Of a DNA stretch of 5,803 nt, positions 1 through 5,071 are shown one piece after another. Position numbers and translations under genes: made by a program. The first letter of the stretch is position 1. Each line of letters starts with the position of its first letter. The stretch lies in NCBI GenBank assembly GCA_021797265.1, contig JAJZZZ010000090.1:1-5803 (forward strand). Reading direction: 5' to 3'. The notes beneath the pieces are model-generated. The model was not told the origin of the DNA, searched no databases, and saw only the letters and a program-made list of their open reading frames with translations. The stretch is from Thermoplasmata archaeon. Lineage in GTDB: Archaea; Thermoplasmatota; Thermoplasmata; Thermoplasmatales; Thermoplasmataceae.

Positions 1-29
1 TTTTCAGAGTACGTCAAATTACCAATCAT
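1..29 (-). CDS. possible 5' end of a leftward gene cut by the left edge
   Basis: An ATG at 29-27 on the minus strand opens a frame of nine codons (MIGNLTYSE) with no stop before the window edge. A TATA-like box, TTTAAATATAG on the minus strand (68-58), is centred about 35 bases before this ATG, which would give a transcript with a leader of roughly 8-10 bases. A perfect 15-base palindrome (43-57) lies between this box and the start codon. Nine codons are far too few to identify a protein or to prove coding. The call rests only on the open frame plus the promoter-like layout upstream. Confidence 0.25.
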
Positions 30-42
30 AAGTGAACCAATT

Positions 43-57
43 AATGTAAATTACATT
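43..57. promoter_or_regulatory. 15-base perfect palindrome, candidate operator
   Basis: AATGTAA-A-TTACATT is a perfect 7+1+7 inverted repeat. It lies just downstream of the leftward TATA-like box at 58-68 and upstream of the possible leftward start codon at 29. In archaea, a repressor bound there would block RNA polymerase recruitment. The length and A+T-rich dyad are compatible with an Lrp/AsnC-like or winged-helix regulator, but no regulator gene is visible, so its identity is inference. Confidence 0.4.
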
Positions 58-68
58 CTATATTTAAA
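58..68 (-). promoter_or_regulatory. candidate TATA box for a leftward gene
   Basis: The minus strand reads TTTAAATATAG here. It is flanked by one palindrome on each side (43-57 and 76-89). The predicted transcription start, about 25 bases downstream, falls near 38, shortly before the ATG at 29. The region is very A+T-rich, so a chance match is possible. Confidence 0.35.
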
Positions 69-75
69 TTGATGT

Positions 76-89
76 TTTAGTATACTAAA
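76..89. repeat. 14-base perfect palindrome TTTAGTATACTAAA
   Basis: This is a perfect self-complementary 14-mer with no spacer. It lies just upstream of the leftward TATA-like box at 58-68, where an activator or TFB-contacting factor could bind. It differs in sequence from the 43-57 palindrome, so the two would be recognised by different proteins if both are sites. It could also be a chance product of A+T-rich sequence. Confidence 0.35.
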
Positions 90-150
90 TTTTGTAATTC
101 CTAAAATATTCTTATGTAAAAAAATGAAAACAAGGTAATGTGATTATTTT

Positions 151-182
151 TAGAAAATCTGAATCCGCCAGAGGAATTCAGA
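151..182 (-). terminator. hairpin plus T tract after the 191-residue protein gene
   Basis: Reading the minus strand, one base after the TGA stop (186-184) comes a stem TCTGAAT (182-176) that pairs with ATTCAGA (164-158). Two more C:G pairs extend the stem past a single bulged base (175), with a six-base loop (172-167). The stem is followed at once by TTTTCTA (157-151). This is the layout of an intrinsic terminator. Many archaeal terminators need only the U tract, so the stem may instead protect the transcript end. Confidence 0.55.
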
Positions 183-183
183 A

Positions 184-759
184 TCACAATTTCTTTATCT
201 TTGCAGTGGCCACGTTTTCGATCTGTGTCATCAGCCTTCTCTTTTCTGACCCTGGTGGAAGTGATGGATTCACACCATGGGATTCCCAGAATTTTTTGAA
301 AAAGTACTGAAGGTTAAATGGGTCCGGGCTCATATAGTCTAGATTTGCCCTGACGTATGTTGCCATGTCAGAGGCAATCTCTTCCGTAGATCTTGTAAGG
401 ATATTGCTTCCTGCATCCTCTATGACCTTCTCTTCAGGTTTTTTAGGGCTTCTTATCTGCTGGCCACTTTTTGGATCAATTCTGGCCGATAGCACATGAA
501 AAACACCTGAAACAAGGAAACCAAACTCATCCTTCTCAATATCCATCTCTATTCCGGGATCTCTCTCCTTTTCCCGGTATACATAAATGAATCTGGATCC
601 CATCTCCTTTGCGGTAGAAAAGAATTCAGAAGGATCACTGCCATCCCAGAATACAAGATTGTTCTCAAGACTTGTGAGCGGGTACTTCATTGGGAATACA
701 GTGAATCCCTCAGGTATCGGTATTTTGTAGTCTTCTCTATTGTTTTTCTCCTCTTCCAT
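184..759 (-). CDS. unrecognised 191-residue soluble protein
   Basis: I do not recognise the family. The protein is hydrophilic, with no signal peptide, membrane segment or Cys. It has an acidic, Lys/Asn-rich N terminus (MEEEKNNRED) and a mixed middle part with predicted strands (FIYVYREKE at 57-65; FGFLVSGVFHVLSARID at 79-95). A Lys/Pro-rich linker follows (about 103-111). The C-terminal third looks helical, with an aromatic patch (DPFNLQYFFKKFW, 146-158), and ends in a basic tail (KIKKL). The frame is open back to an ATG at 879, but that start would overlap the 3' end of the esterase gene by 55 bases. The ATG at 759 is preferred because a TATA-like box (minus strand TAATGTATATC) is centred 26 bases before it, fitting a leaderless transcript. 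The gene lies 65 bases downstream of the esterase on the same strand, so read-through from that gene is possible. A hairpin terminator follows its stop. Confidence 0.75.
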   Translation of the reverse strand: MEEEKNNREDYKIPIPEGFTVFPMKYPLTSLENNLVFWDGSDPSEFFSTAKEMGSRFIYVYREKERDPGIEMDIEKDEFGFLVSGVFHVLSARIDPKSGQQIRSPKKPEEKVIEDAGSNILTRSTEEIASDMATYVRANLDYMSPDPFNLQYFFKKFWESHGVNPSLPPGSEKRRLMTQIENVATAKIKKL

Positions 760-779
760 GATACTCAATACTAAAGGGA

Positions 780-790
780 GATATACATTA
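780..790 (-). promoter_or_regulatory. TATA-like box for the 191-residue protein gene
   Basis: The minus strand TAATGTATATC is centred about 26 bases before the ATG at 759, which suggests leaderless transcription. A second A+T-rich box (CCATATATTTTTT, 812-800) lies about 20 bases further upstream and is an alternative. Its T6 run could also serve as the terminator of the esterase gene. Confidence 0.45.
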
Positions 791-824
791 TTTGAATTGA
801 AAAAATATATGGTAAATGTAATTT

Positions 825-1781
825 TCAGAGAATTGTCTGAGATCCGGTTCCGTTGAGCAAATTTCCTGCCAGGGACCATATCATTGTGAGCAGGTTTTCA
901 GCTGCCGGGACAATCGGGAAGAAACTGGCAAACCCATGAATCATTCCCTTTGCCCTTATTCCTGTTGCCCTGACTCCTGATTTCTGCATAATGGCGAGAT
1001 AAGTCTCTCCCTCGTCCCTGAGCGGATCGTATTCTGCTGTAACAACAACTGCTTCAGGAAGCCCTGATAGGTCGGGATGGGTTATTATCGAAAAATATGG
1101 GTTCAAACTATCTGAGGGCTCTTTGAGGTATGCCTGCCCGAAATACTTCATATCTTTTTCCGTTAGGTAAAAATTCTCACCGTATTCTGTTAAGGAGTAA
1201 GTTGCCCCGCTCCTTCCAGCAGTCGGATATATCAAAACCTGCAGCCTTGGCAGTTTGAGTTTCATGTCCCTGGCTTTCAGGCAGAGACCAGCAGAAATGT
1301 TACCACCGGCGCTGTCTCCTGCCACAGCAATCCGATCCGGGTTGATCCCAAGCCTGCTGGAGTTTTTCTGAACCCATTTCAAAGCTTCCAGAGCATCGTC
1401 AAGGGCAGCGGGAAACTTATATTCGGGAGCAAGCCTGTAGTCTACGGACAGTATCTTGGACCTTGAGCGGTTCGCAGCGAGTCTGCAAATTCCTTCATGT
1501 GATTCAATATTTCCGAAAACAAAGCCCCCGCCGTGGAAATATATTATGATGCTGTCTCCGGAATTTTCAGGTGTATAAAGGCGGAGTGGTATTTCGAATC
1601 CATCGTGTTCGAATTTCATATCCTCAACTGCCTTAACTGTTTCATTCTTCTTTGGCAACGGAGACTGTTCCATCATCTTCCTGAATTCCTTTATATCTAT
1701 CTTTGCCAAATCAGGTTTTGGAATGTTTTCCATCATTTTCAAGAGCTTTGCAACATCTGGATCTACTGGCATAATATCCAT
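825..1781 (-). CDS. alpha/beta-hydrolase esterase, hormone-sensitive lipase family
   Basis: This is a probable cytoplasmic carboxylesterase that cleaves short- to medium-chain acyl esters; the natural substrate is unknown. Counting from the ATG at 1781 (318 residues), the oxyanion-hole motif HGGG is at 83-86, with flanking YF and FVFG. The nucleophile elbow GDSAGG is at 155-160 with Ser157. The acid is Asp252 in AEYDPLRDEG and the catalytic His is His282 in GMIHGF. The family signature YRLAPE is at 115-120. The first 45 or so residues are charged, helix-like and Pro-rich, as in the N-terminal cap of this family, and total length is typical (about 300-320). A TTG two codons upstream (1787) is in frame. 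The ATG is preferred because a TATA-like box (ATTTATCT, 1808-1801) is centred about 24 bases before it. All catalytic residues are present, so the enzyme should be active. The gene is divergent from the methyltransferase. The unrecognised 191-residue gene follows it on the same strand. Confidence 0.93.
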   Translation of the reverse strand: MDIMPVDPDVAKLLKMMENIPKPDLAKIDIKEFRKMMEQSPLPKKNETVKAVEDMKFEHDGFEIPLRLYTPENSGDSIIIYFHGGGFVFGNIESHEGICRLAANRSRSKILSVDYRLAPEYKFPAALDDALEALKWVQKNSSRLGINPDRIAVAGDSAGGNISAGLCLKARDMKLKLPRLQVLIYPTAGRSGATYSLTEYGENFYLTEKDMKYFGQAYLKEPSDSLNPYFSIITHPDLSGLPEAVVVTAEYDPLRDEGETYLAIMQKSGVRATGIRAKGMIHGFASFFPIVPAAENLLTMIWSLAGNLLNGTGSQTIL

Positions 1782-1800
1782 GTTCAATCGGAAACTTCCA

Positions 1801-1808
1801 AGATAAAT
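1801..1808 (-). promoter_or_regulatory. TATA-like box for the esterase gene
   Basis: The minus strand ATTTATCT, preceded by A/G-rich sequence (GAAAAG) that could act as a BRE, is centred about 24 bases before the ATG at 1781. That spacing implies a leaderless or nearly leaderless transcript and supports the ATG over the upstream TTG. Confidence 0.5.
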
Positions 1809-1891
1809 CTTTTCAGAGAAAGTTCAGAATTAAATCGGAAGTGACCAGGAACCTAACTTAAATGTGAATATACAAAAATCCCTAATCAATG

Positions 1892-1900
1892 CTTATATGT
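1892..1900 (+). promoter_or_regulatory. TATA-like box for the methyltransferase gene
   Basis: CTTATATGT is centred 25 bases before the ATG at 1921. The transcript would start at or next to that ATG. This excludes the in-frame upstream starts at 1864 (GTG) and 1897 (ATG), which lie upstream of or inside the box. Confidence 0.6.
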
Positions 1901-1920
1901 CCGGATTCTTATATACGGGT

Positions 1921-2712
1921 ATGGTGGAGAATCCGTATGAGGAGGAGCCAGTTTTTGACTCTATTGCAGAATATTATGATGAAACCAGGGAGCCATTGAG
2001 GGAGGAGGTTCTGGCGTTTCTCATAGAGCATCTGAAGGGATCCGAAGACATCCTTGAGATAGGTGCAGGTACCGGGAGAATATCAATTCCTCTTCAGGAT
2101 GCAGGCTTTAAGGTCACAGGTGCCGACATTTCCAGAAAGATGCTTGAAAGGGCAAAATCAAAGGGGCTCAAAAATACAGTGATTGCGGATGGCTCCAATC
2201 TGCCTTTTGAGGATGGCAGTTTTGACGTCACTCTTCTGGTCCACGTCTTCCATCTTATCAATGACAGGAAAAGGGTAATGAAGGAAGCTATGCGTGTTTC
2301 AAGGAAGTGTGTAATGTCCATAATCAGGGTCAGGGACAACAATTCTGGCTTTAAAGAACCAAGGGGCGAAATAAGAGATATACTAATGGAAGTATCTTCT
2401 GAATCCGGAATATCCCTGGGCCAGAGGGACAGGGAAAATTACAATCACAGGTTCGAAGCAGCAGTAATTGATGAGTTGCCCCCAGATAGAATGCTGGAAA
2501 TAGGGGTGTTTCAGTCAACAATCTCCAAGGATCAGATAGCCAGAAAAATAATGTCATCATCCGGGTATGTCAGGCGTGTCAGGGGAATGTCTTCCGAGAT
2601 GAGGAAAAGAATAGAAAGTGAGTTCATGAAGAGAATATCTCTTATTCCAGATTTTCAGGTCACCAGAAAAAGTACAGAATATCTTGCAATATGGGATAAA
2701 AGTGATATCTAA
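1921..2712 (+). CDS. class I SAM-dependent methyltransferase
   Basis: This is a cytoplasmic methyltransferase of the UbiE/Methyltransf_11 type; the methyl acceptor cannot be told from sequence. From the ATG at 1921 (263 residues), motif I is ILEIGAGTGR at 44-53, the glycine-rich SAM loop. Motif II, VTGADIS, is at 65-71, with Asp69 in the ribose-binding position. ADGSNLPFEDGSFD at 89-102 contains the adenine-contacting Asp90. The typical motif IV-like strand TLLVHVFHLI follows at 104-113. The N-terminal FDSIAEYYDETRE (12-24) is the usual lid helix of small-molecule methyltransferases. Residues from about 140 to 263 form a charged C-terminal region that I do not recognise and that may define the substrate. 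The frame is open upstream to a GTG at 1864, but TATA spacing favours 1921. The gene stands alone, divergent from the esterase and convergent with the membrane protein gene 38 bases beyond. Confidence 0.9.
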   Translation: MVENPYEEEPVFDSIAEYYDETREPLREEVLAFLIEHLKGSEDILEIGAGTGRISIPLQDAGFKVTGADISRKMLERAKSKGLKNTVIADGSNLPFEDGSFDVTLLVHVFHLINDRKRVMKEAMRVSRKCVMSIIRVRDNNSGFKEPRGEIRDILMEVSSESGISLGQRDRENYNHRFEAAVIDELPPDRMLEIGVFQSTISKDQIARKIMSSSGYVRRVRGMSSEMRKRIESEFMKRISLIPDFQVTRKSTEYLAIWDKSDI

Positions 2713-2750
2713 ACCCATCCATTTTCACGTATCTGCTGTGCAAGAGATTT

Positions 2751-3335
2751 TTAGCTAAAGTAGACGAACAGCGCTGTTAGTAGCAAGACTGCCACAACAA
2801 CATAATCAACTGTGGTGGGTTTCAATTTTTCAAGTTTTCTAAAGATGCTCCCTCTCGCAATATATACAACTGAAAGAAGAGCTATTCCGCTAGCCAGAAT
2901 GAAAACCAGGCTGAGGAGCCCCAGGAATATGTTCCCATAGGCAACTGCAACAAGCGCTATGGGAAGAAACGCTGGATCGGGGACAACGCTTACGAGAATG
3001 GATGTATTTTCAATATTCTCATTTCCATTTTCTTCTCTTATTGCGTTAATGCCCATATATATGCTGACAGCAATCAGAAGGGCAACAGCCCCTATTTTTA
3101 TCTCCTGAGGATCAAGAAAAGCCAGTCCTGCAAAAGCAACTAGAAGTGAAACCAGGACGGAAAGAGCCCCATGTGCAAAGCCAATCCCGGAAGACAGTGA
3201 CAGGCTCTTCCCAAGAGTATAACCCCTCTTTGAGGAAAGTACTGAAAACGGGATCCAGTGGTCCGGCGCTATCATATGGAGTGAAGCAAGTGCCAAAGCT
3301 AAAACTATAATATAGGGCTGCGAAATCAATGGCAC
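2751..3335 (-). CDS. small NicO/NiCoT-like membrane protein, possible nickel/cobalt transporter
   Basis: This 194-residue protein is mostly hydrophobic, with about six candidate membrane segments: roughly 6-23, 52-74, 79-99, 121-139, 140-160 and 174-193. The end of the first segment carries H20-M-I-A-P-D25-H26, an exact match to the HX4DH signature that binds metal in NiCoT, RcnA and UreH-type Ni/Co transporters. The second segment has GFAHGALSV with His55, resembling the second His motif of these families. A charged, Asn/Glu-rich loop lies at 100-111. Direction of transport and the metal are not shown by sequence, and no urease, hydrogenase or cobalamin gene is nearby. The start is uncertain: GTG at 3335 is used here, but TTG at 3329 sits 25 bases from the TATA-like box and would fit leaderless initiation better. 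An alternative is another cysteine-free transporter of the broader LysE/TauE-like group. Confidence 0.65.
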   Translation of the reverse strand: MPLISQPYIIVLALALASLHMIAPDHWIPFSVLSSKRGYTLGKSLSLSSGIGFAHGALSVLVSLLVAFAGLAFLDPQEIKIGAVALLIAVSIYMGINAIREENGNENIENTSILVSVVPDPAFLPIALVAVAYGNIFLGLLSLVFILASGIALLSVVYIARGSIFRKLEKLKPTTVDYVVVAVLLLTALFVYFS

Positions 3336-3350
3336 TTATTGCTTGTCTGA

Positions 3351-3360
3351 TAAAAATTAT
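3351..3360 (-). promoter_or_regulatory. TATA-like box for the membrane protein gene
   Basis: The minus strand ATAATTTTTA, continuing as TCAG, lies 16-25 bases before the GTG at 3335 and 22-31 before the TTG at 3329. The spacing slightly favours the TTG as the true start. An AAGGAG further upstream is too far from either start to act as a ribosome binding site. Confidence 0.4.
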
Positions 3361-3430
3361 TCTCCTTCTTAATCATGAAGCATTTTTTAATTACCAGAAT
3401 TAGGATAATTGACTGAAACAAATATTGATG

Positions 3431-3497
3431 TTTTATATCCAGCAGCCACTTACTTAAAGATGCATCACTAAGACAAAGTGGGGTTTTATTTTTTTGT
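3431..3497 (+). promoter_or_regulatory. orphan TATA-like box followed by a T tract; gap 3336-3551
   Basis: The 216-base gap between the membrane protein start and the glucose dehydrogenase stop holds no credible coding frame. It does contain TTTTATATC (3431-3439) on the plus strand. About 25 bases on is GATGCATCACTAA, where an ATG is followed by a stop after three codons. A G4T4AT7 stretch (3480-3495) follows, which could terminate a transcript. This may be the promoter of a very short RNA, or chance. Further right are ATGTTAA twice in tandem (3504, 3512), the second forming the palindrome ATGTTAACAT (3512-3521). Confidence 0.3.
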
Positions 3498-3551
3498 CCA
3501 ATTATGTTAATATGTTAACATCAAGGAATCGCCAATGCAGAGGAGATTAAA

Positions 3552-4634
3552 TTATATCCATGCAATCTTAGTTTTGATCTCCCCTGGTGTTTTTTTGTAC
3601 ATCAAGCCTGGGAATTCGGTAATTTTGTCAACTGGGATTGTTCGAGTTACAAGTGACCTTGAGGTTTCTGGCCATATATGTTTCCATTGGACAAGATCTC
3701 TCATGGCCGACTCAAAATGGGGTTTCTGGCCGTTAATCAATCCAACTACCGATATTGATTTGTAGACAAGGTTCTGAATGTCGGTATTCTTCAAAATTGC
3801 ACTGCCATATCGCATGAAGCCAAAAAGGCCAAGCACAGCATTATTCTTGAGTAAAGACAGGAGAGATGGCAAAATTGAGGCATCAGAACCAGAGGCTTCC
3901 ACAATGAGATCAAATGCATCTCCATTTCCAAGGGAGGAGAAACCATTTGAAGAATTGAAATAAGAAATACCTGTTTCCTCAAAGATTCTTGCCTCAAGTT
4001 CAGCCGGTTCCCTTATGTTCGAAACCGTGACATTAAAGCCCCTGCTCTTGAGCAAAAGAGAAAATAGGATCCCTATGGCACCAGTACCTATAACCAGGGC
4101 CCGCCTGCAGCCATACGTGCCATCACTGCATTTCCAGTAAAGTCTGGATTGAACAGAAAATATCTCTTCGAGAGATTTCTCAAGATCTGAAAGAGGTTGA
4201 GCCATAATGGCAGTATTCCTTATGTCATGTGGGACTCTAACAAGGTATTCTGGTGAATCATATATGAATTCCCTCATGAAACCGTGCATGCCCTTTATGC
4301 CTGCCTCAATAAATTCACCAGTCTCACAGAAATCGGGCCTTCCGAGCAGGCAATTCAAACATTTTCCACAGCCTCTTCTATTTACAGGCATCACAAGGTC
4401 TCCCTTTCTGAAATCTCCGCCGTCCTCCATCACCTCTCCTATGGCCTCGTGCCCCAGTGCCATAAAGCTATAACCTTGAGGGGCCTCTGCTGCGAAAAGC
4501 TGCCCATTGACTATTTCCCTGTCAGTACCGCATATACCATTTTCAAGAATTCTGATTTTAATGCCCTCTTCCTGTATCTGCGCTTCTTTCAGTTCGAAAC
4601 CTTTTTCAGGGGGGTTGACAATTATTGCTTTCAT
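3552..4634 (-). CDS. gdh: glucose 1-dehydrogenase, zinc MDR type (Entner-Doudoroff)
   Basis: This enzyme oxidises glucose, and in promiscuous homologues galactose and some pentoses, to the lactone with NAD(P)+. It is the first step of the non- or semi-phosphorylative Entner-Doudoroff pathway and is cytoplasmic. The 360 residues closely resemble the Sulfolobus enzyme as I remember it, including the N terminus MKAIIVNPP, which fixes the start at 4634 rather than the in-frame codon at 4682. Catalytic zinc residues are Cys35 (GICGTDRE), His62 and Glu63 (LGHEAIG). The structural zinc Cys are 89, 92, 95 and 103. Residues matching the known sugar contacts are Asn85, Glu110, Gln146, Asp150 and Asn301 (NGQKPHF). 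The cofactor domain has GTGAIG at 183-188 and a SNIREP loop at 205-210; the Sulfolobus enzyme has two Arg here, and one is Ile207 in this protein. The C-terminal GEIKTKIAW is typical. The gene stands alone, divergent from the lysine aminotransferase. A dyad sits in its promoter region. Confidence 0.95.
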   Translation of the reverse strand: MKAIIVNPPEKGFELKEAQIQEEGIKIRILENGICGTDREIVNGQLFAAEAPQGYSFMALGHEAIGEVMEDGGDFRKGDLVMPVNRRGCGKCLNCLLGRPDFCETGEFIEAGIKGMHGFMREFIYDSPEYLVRVPHDIRNTAIMAQPLSDLEKSLEEIFSVQSRLYWKCSDGTYGCRRALVIGTGAIGILFSLLLKSRGFNVTVSNIREPAELEARIFEETGISYFNSSNGFSSLGNGDAFDLIVEASGSDASILPSLLSLLKNNAVLGLFGFMRYGSAILKNTDIQNLVYKSISVVGLINGQKPHFESAMRDLVQWKHIWPETSRSLVTRTIPVDKITEFPGLMYKKTPGEIKTKIAWI

Positions 4635-4641
4635 TTTTAAG

Positions 4642-4661
4642 ACAGGTTGGAAATTACCTGT
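4642..4661. promoter_or_regulatory. inverted repeat in the glucose dehydrogenase promoter, candidate operator
   Basis: ACAGGT-N8-ACCTGT is a perfect six-base dyad. The A-rich flanks extend the similarity (8 of 10 matching outward). It spans 8 to 27 bases before the ATG at 4634. The nearest TATA-like sequence on the minus strand, TATTCTAAAAA (4671-4661), abuts it upstream, so the dyad would cover the region from TATA to transcription start. That is the standard place for an archaeal repressor. If transcribed, it could also fold as a hairpin just before the start codon. Confidence 0.5.
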
Positions 4662-4671
4662 TTTTAGAATA
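4661..4671 (-). promoter_or_regulatory. weak TATA-like box for glucose dehydrogenase
   Basis: The minus strand TATTCTAAAAA is centred about 32 bases before the ATG at 4634. This would give a leader of only about 5-10 bases. It is the best candidate in the region but a poor match to the archaeal consensus, which would suit a promoter that needs an activator. Confidence 0.3.
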
Positions 4672-4699
4672 GGATTTCGCAATACATGTAATAGAAAAA

Positions 4700-4774
4700 C
4701 TATTCAAGTTCATTGCAGACACAATTATCCTTGGCTCCAACGCTATACTCCTGGCATTTCCTGATCTTACTCAT
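4700..4774 (-). CDS. possible 24-residue Cys-containing microprotein
   Basis: An ATG at 4774 opens 24 codons ending in TAG (4702-4700), upstream of glucose dehydrogenase on the same strand. The peptide starts MSKIRKC, is hydrophilic, and has Cys7, Cys18 and Cys20 (a CVC pair), which could bind a metal such as zinc. Its codons (AGG, GGA, GAG, AAG) resemble those of neighbouring genes. The frame stays open for about 25 codons upstream without an ATG, GTG or TTG. There is no convincing TATA box at leaderless distance and no clear Shine-Dalgarno sequence. It may be a real small protein, a leader peptide, a remnant, or chance. I know no family for it. Confidence 0.25.
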   Translation of the reverse strand: MSKIRKCQEYSVGAKDNCVCNELE

Positions 4775-5071
4775 GGTTTGCTGGTAAGATGCTGGTTGTT
4801 CTGTATCTTTCCTCCTCTTTTGTTCTGGAGAAACAATTCTGTATATGGTCTATAAATTCCGGAAAATGGAAGTCCGGGATATCCAATTTTTATCGCTTCC
4901 TAAATAATGATCGTGATGAGGCTGATGGTTCATTAAAAGGCGGCACCACTATTGGTGATATTAAGCATTTCCATGTTATTATTTCAAAATGTATGTTTCA
5001 TACGAACTTCGTAATTATTCTCACGAAGTCGGATTTTCTAGGTTGTATGAAAGATGAAAATAGCAAAATGA
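4775..5071. other. non-coding gap between glucose dehydrogenase and lysine aminotransferase
   Basis: This is the central part of the 465-base divergent gap. A plus-strand frame of 104 codons from 4789 crosses it, but it overlaps the start of the aminotransferase, has no promoter at the right spacing and resembles nothing I know, so it is left out. The stretch holds an imperfect hairpin (TTCCGGA-N9-TCCGGGA, 4857-4879, one G.U pair) followed by a T5 tract at 4887-4891. It also holds an inverted repeat at 5006-5029, listed separately. The length is unusual next to the other gaps here and suggests regulatory or unrecognised RNA content, or a decayed gene. Confidence 0.4.
5006..5029. promoter_or_regulatory. 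inverted repeat upstream of lysine aminotransferase
   Basis: ACTTCGT-N10-ACGAAGT is a perfect seven-base dyad. The ACGAA element is also present as a direct repeat 21 bases apart (5002 and 5023), about two helical turns. It lies about 43 bases upstream of the TATA-like box of the aminotransferase, where an activator would usually bind. Lrp-family regulators often control lysine genes in archaea, but the sequence itself does not name the regulator. Confidence 0.4.

Noticed and set aside
760..879. N-terminal extension of the 191-residue protein to an ATG at 879
   Set aside because: It would overlap the esterase 3' end by 55 bases, the added residues look like translated promoter sequence, and the TATA-like box sits inside the extension.
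1786..1840. AATCGGAA direct repeat (1786-1793 and 1833-1840) in the esterase/methyltransferase gap
   Set aside because: Eight bases at 47-base spacing is weak, flanks differ and neither copy has dyad symmetry, so chance is a fair explanation.
1533..1844. 103-codon plus-strand frame opposite the esterase N terminus
   Set aside because: It is a shadow frame rich in Cys, Phe and Ile with no domain; the opposite strand carries the esterase oxyanion motif.
2448..2462. GGTTCGAA sequence resembling a tRNA T-loop
   Set aside because: It lies inside the methyltransferase gene, and no acceptor, D or anticodon stem can be built around it.
2713..2760. Shared terminator between the convergent methyltransferase and membrane protein genes
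   Set aside because: Only a short TTTAGCTAAA palindrome and a brief T run are present; there is no clear stem for either strand.
3535..3765. 76-codon plus-strand frame at the gdh 3' end
   Set aside because: Nearly all of it is antisense to the conserved C terminus of glucose dehydrogenase.
4635..4682. 16-residue N-terminal extension of glucose dehydrogenase to 4682
   Set aside because: The family starts at MKAI, and the extension covers the promoter dyad.
4207..4764. Several overlapping plus-strand frames opposite glucose dehydrogenase
   Set aside because: They are antisense shadows of a clearly identified gene and have no promoter or family features.
4911..4960. C/D-box guide RNA suggested by GTGATGA next to CTGA
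   Set aside because: The CTGA is only two bases from the C box, leaving no guide, and no properly spaced distal D box follows.
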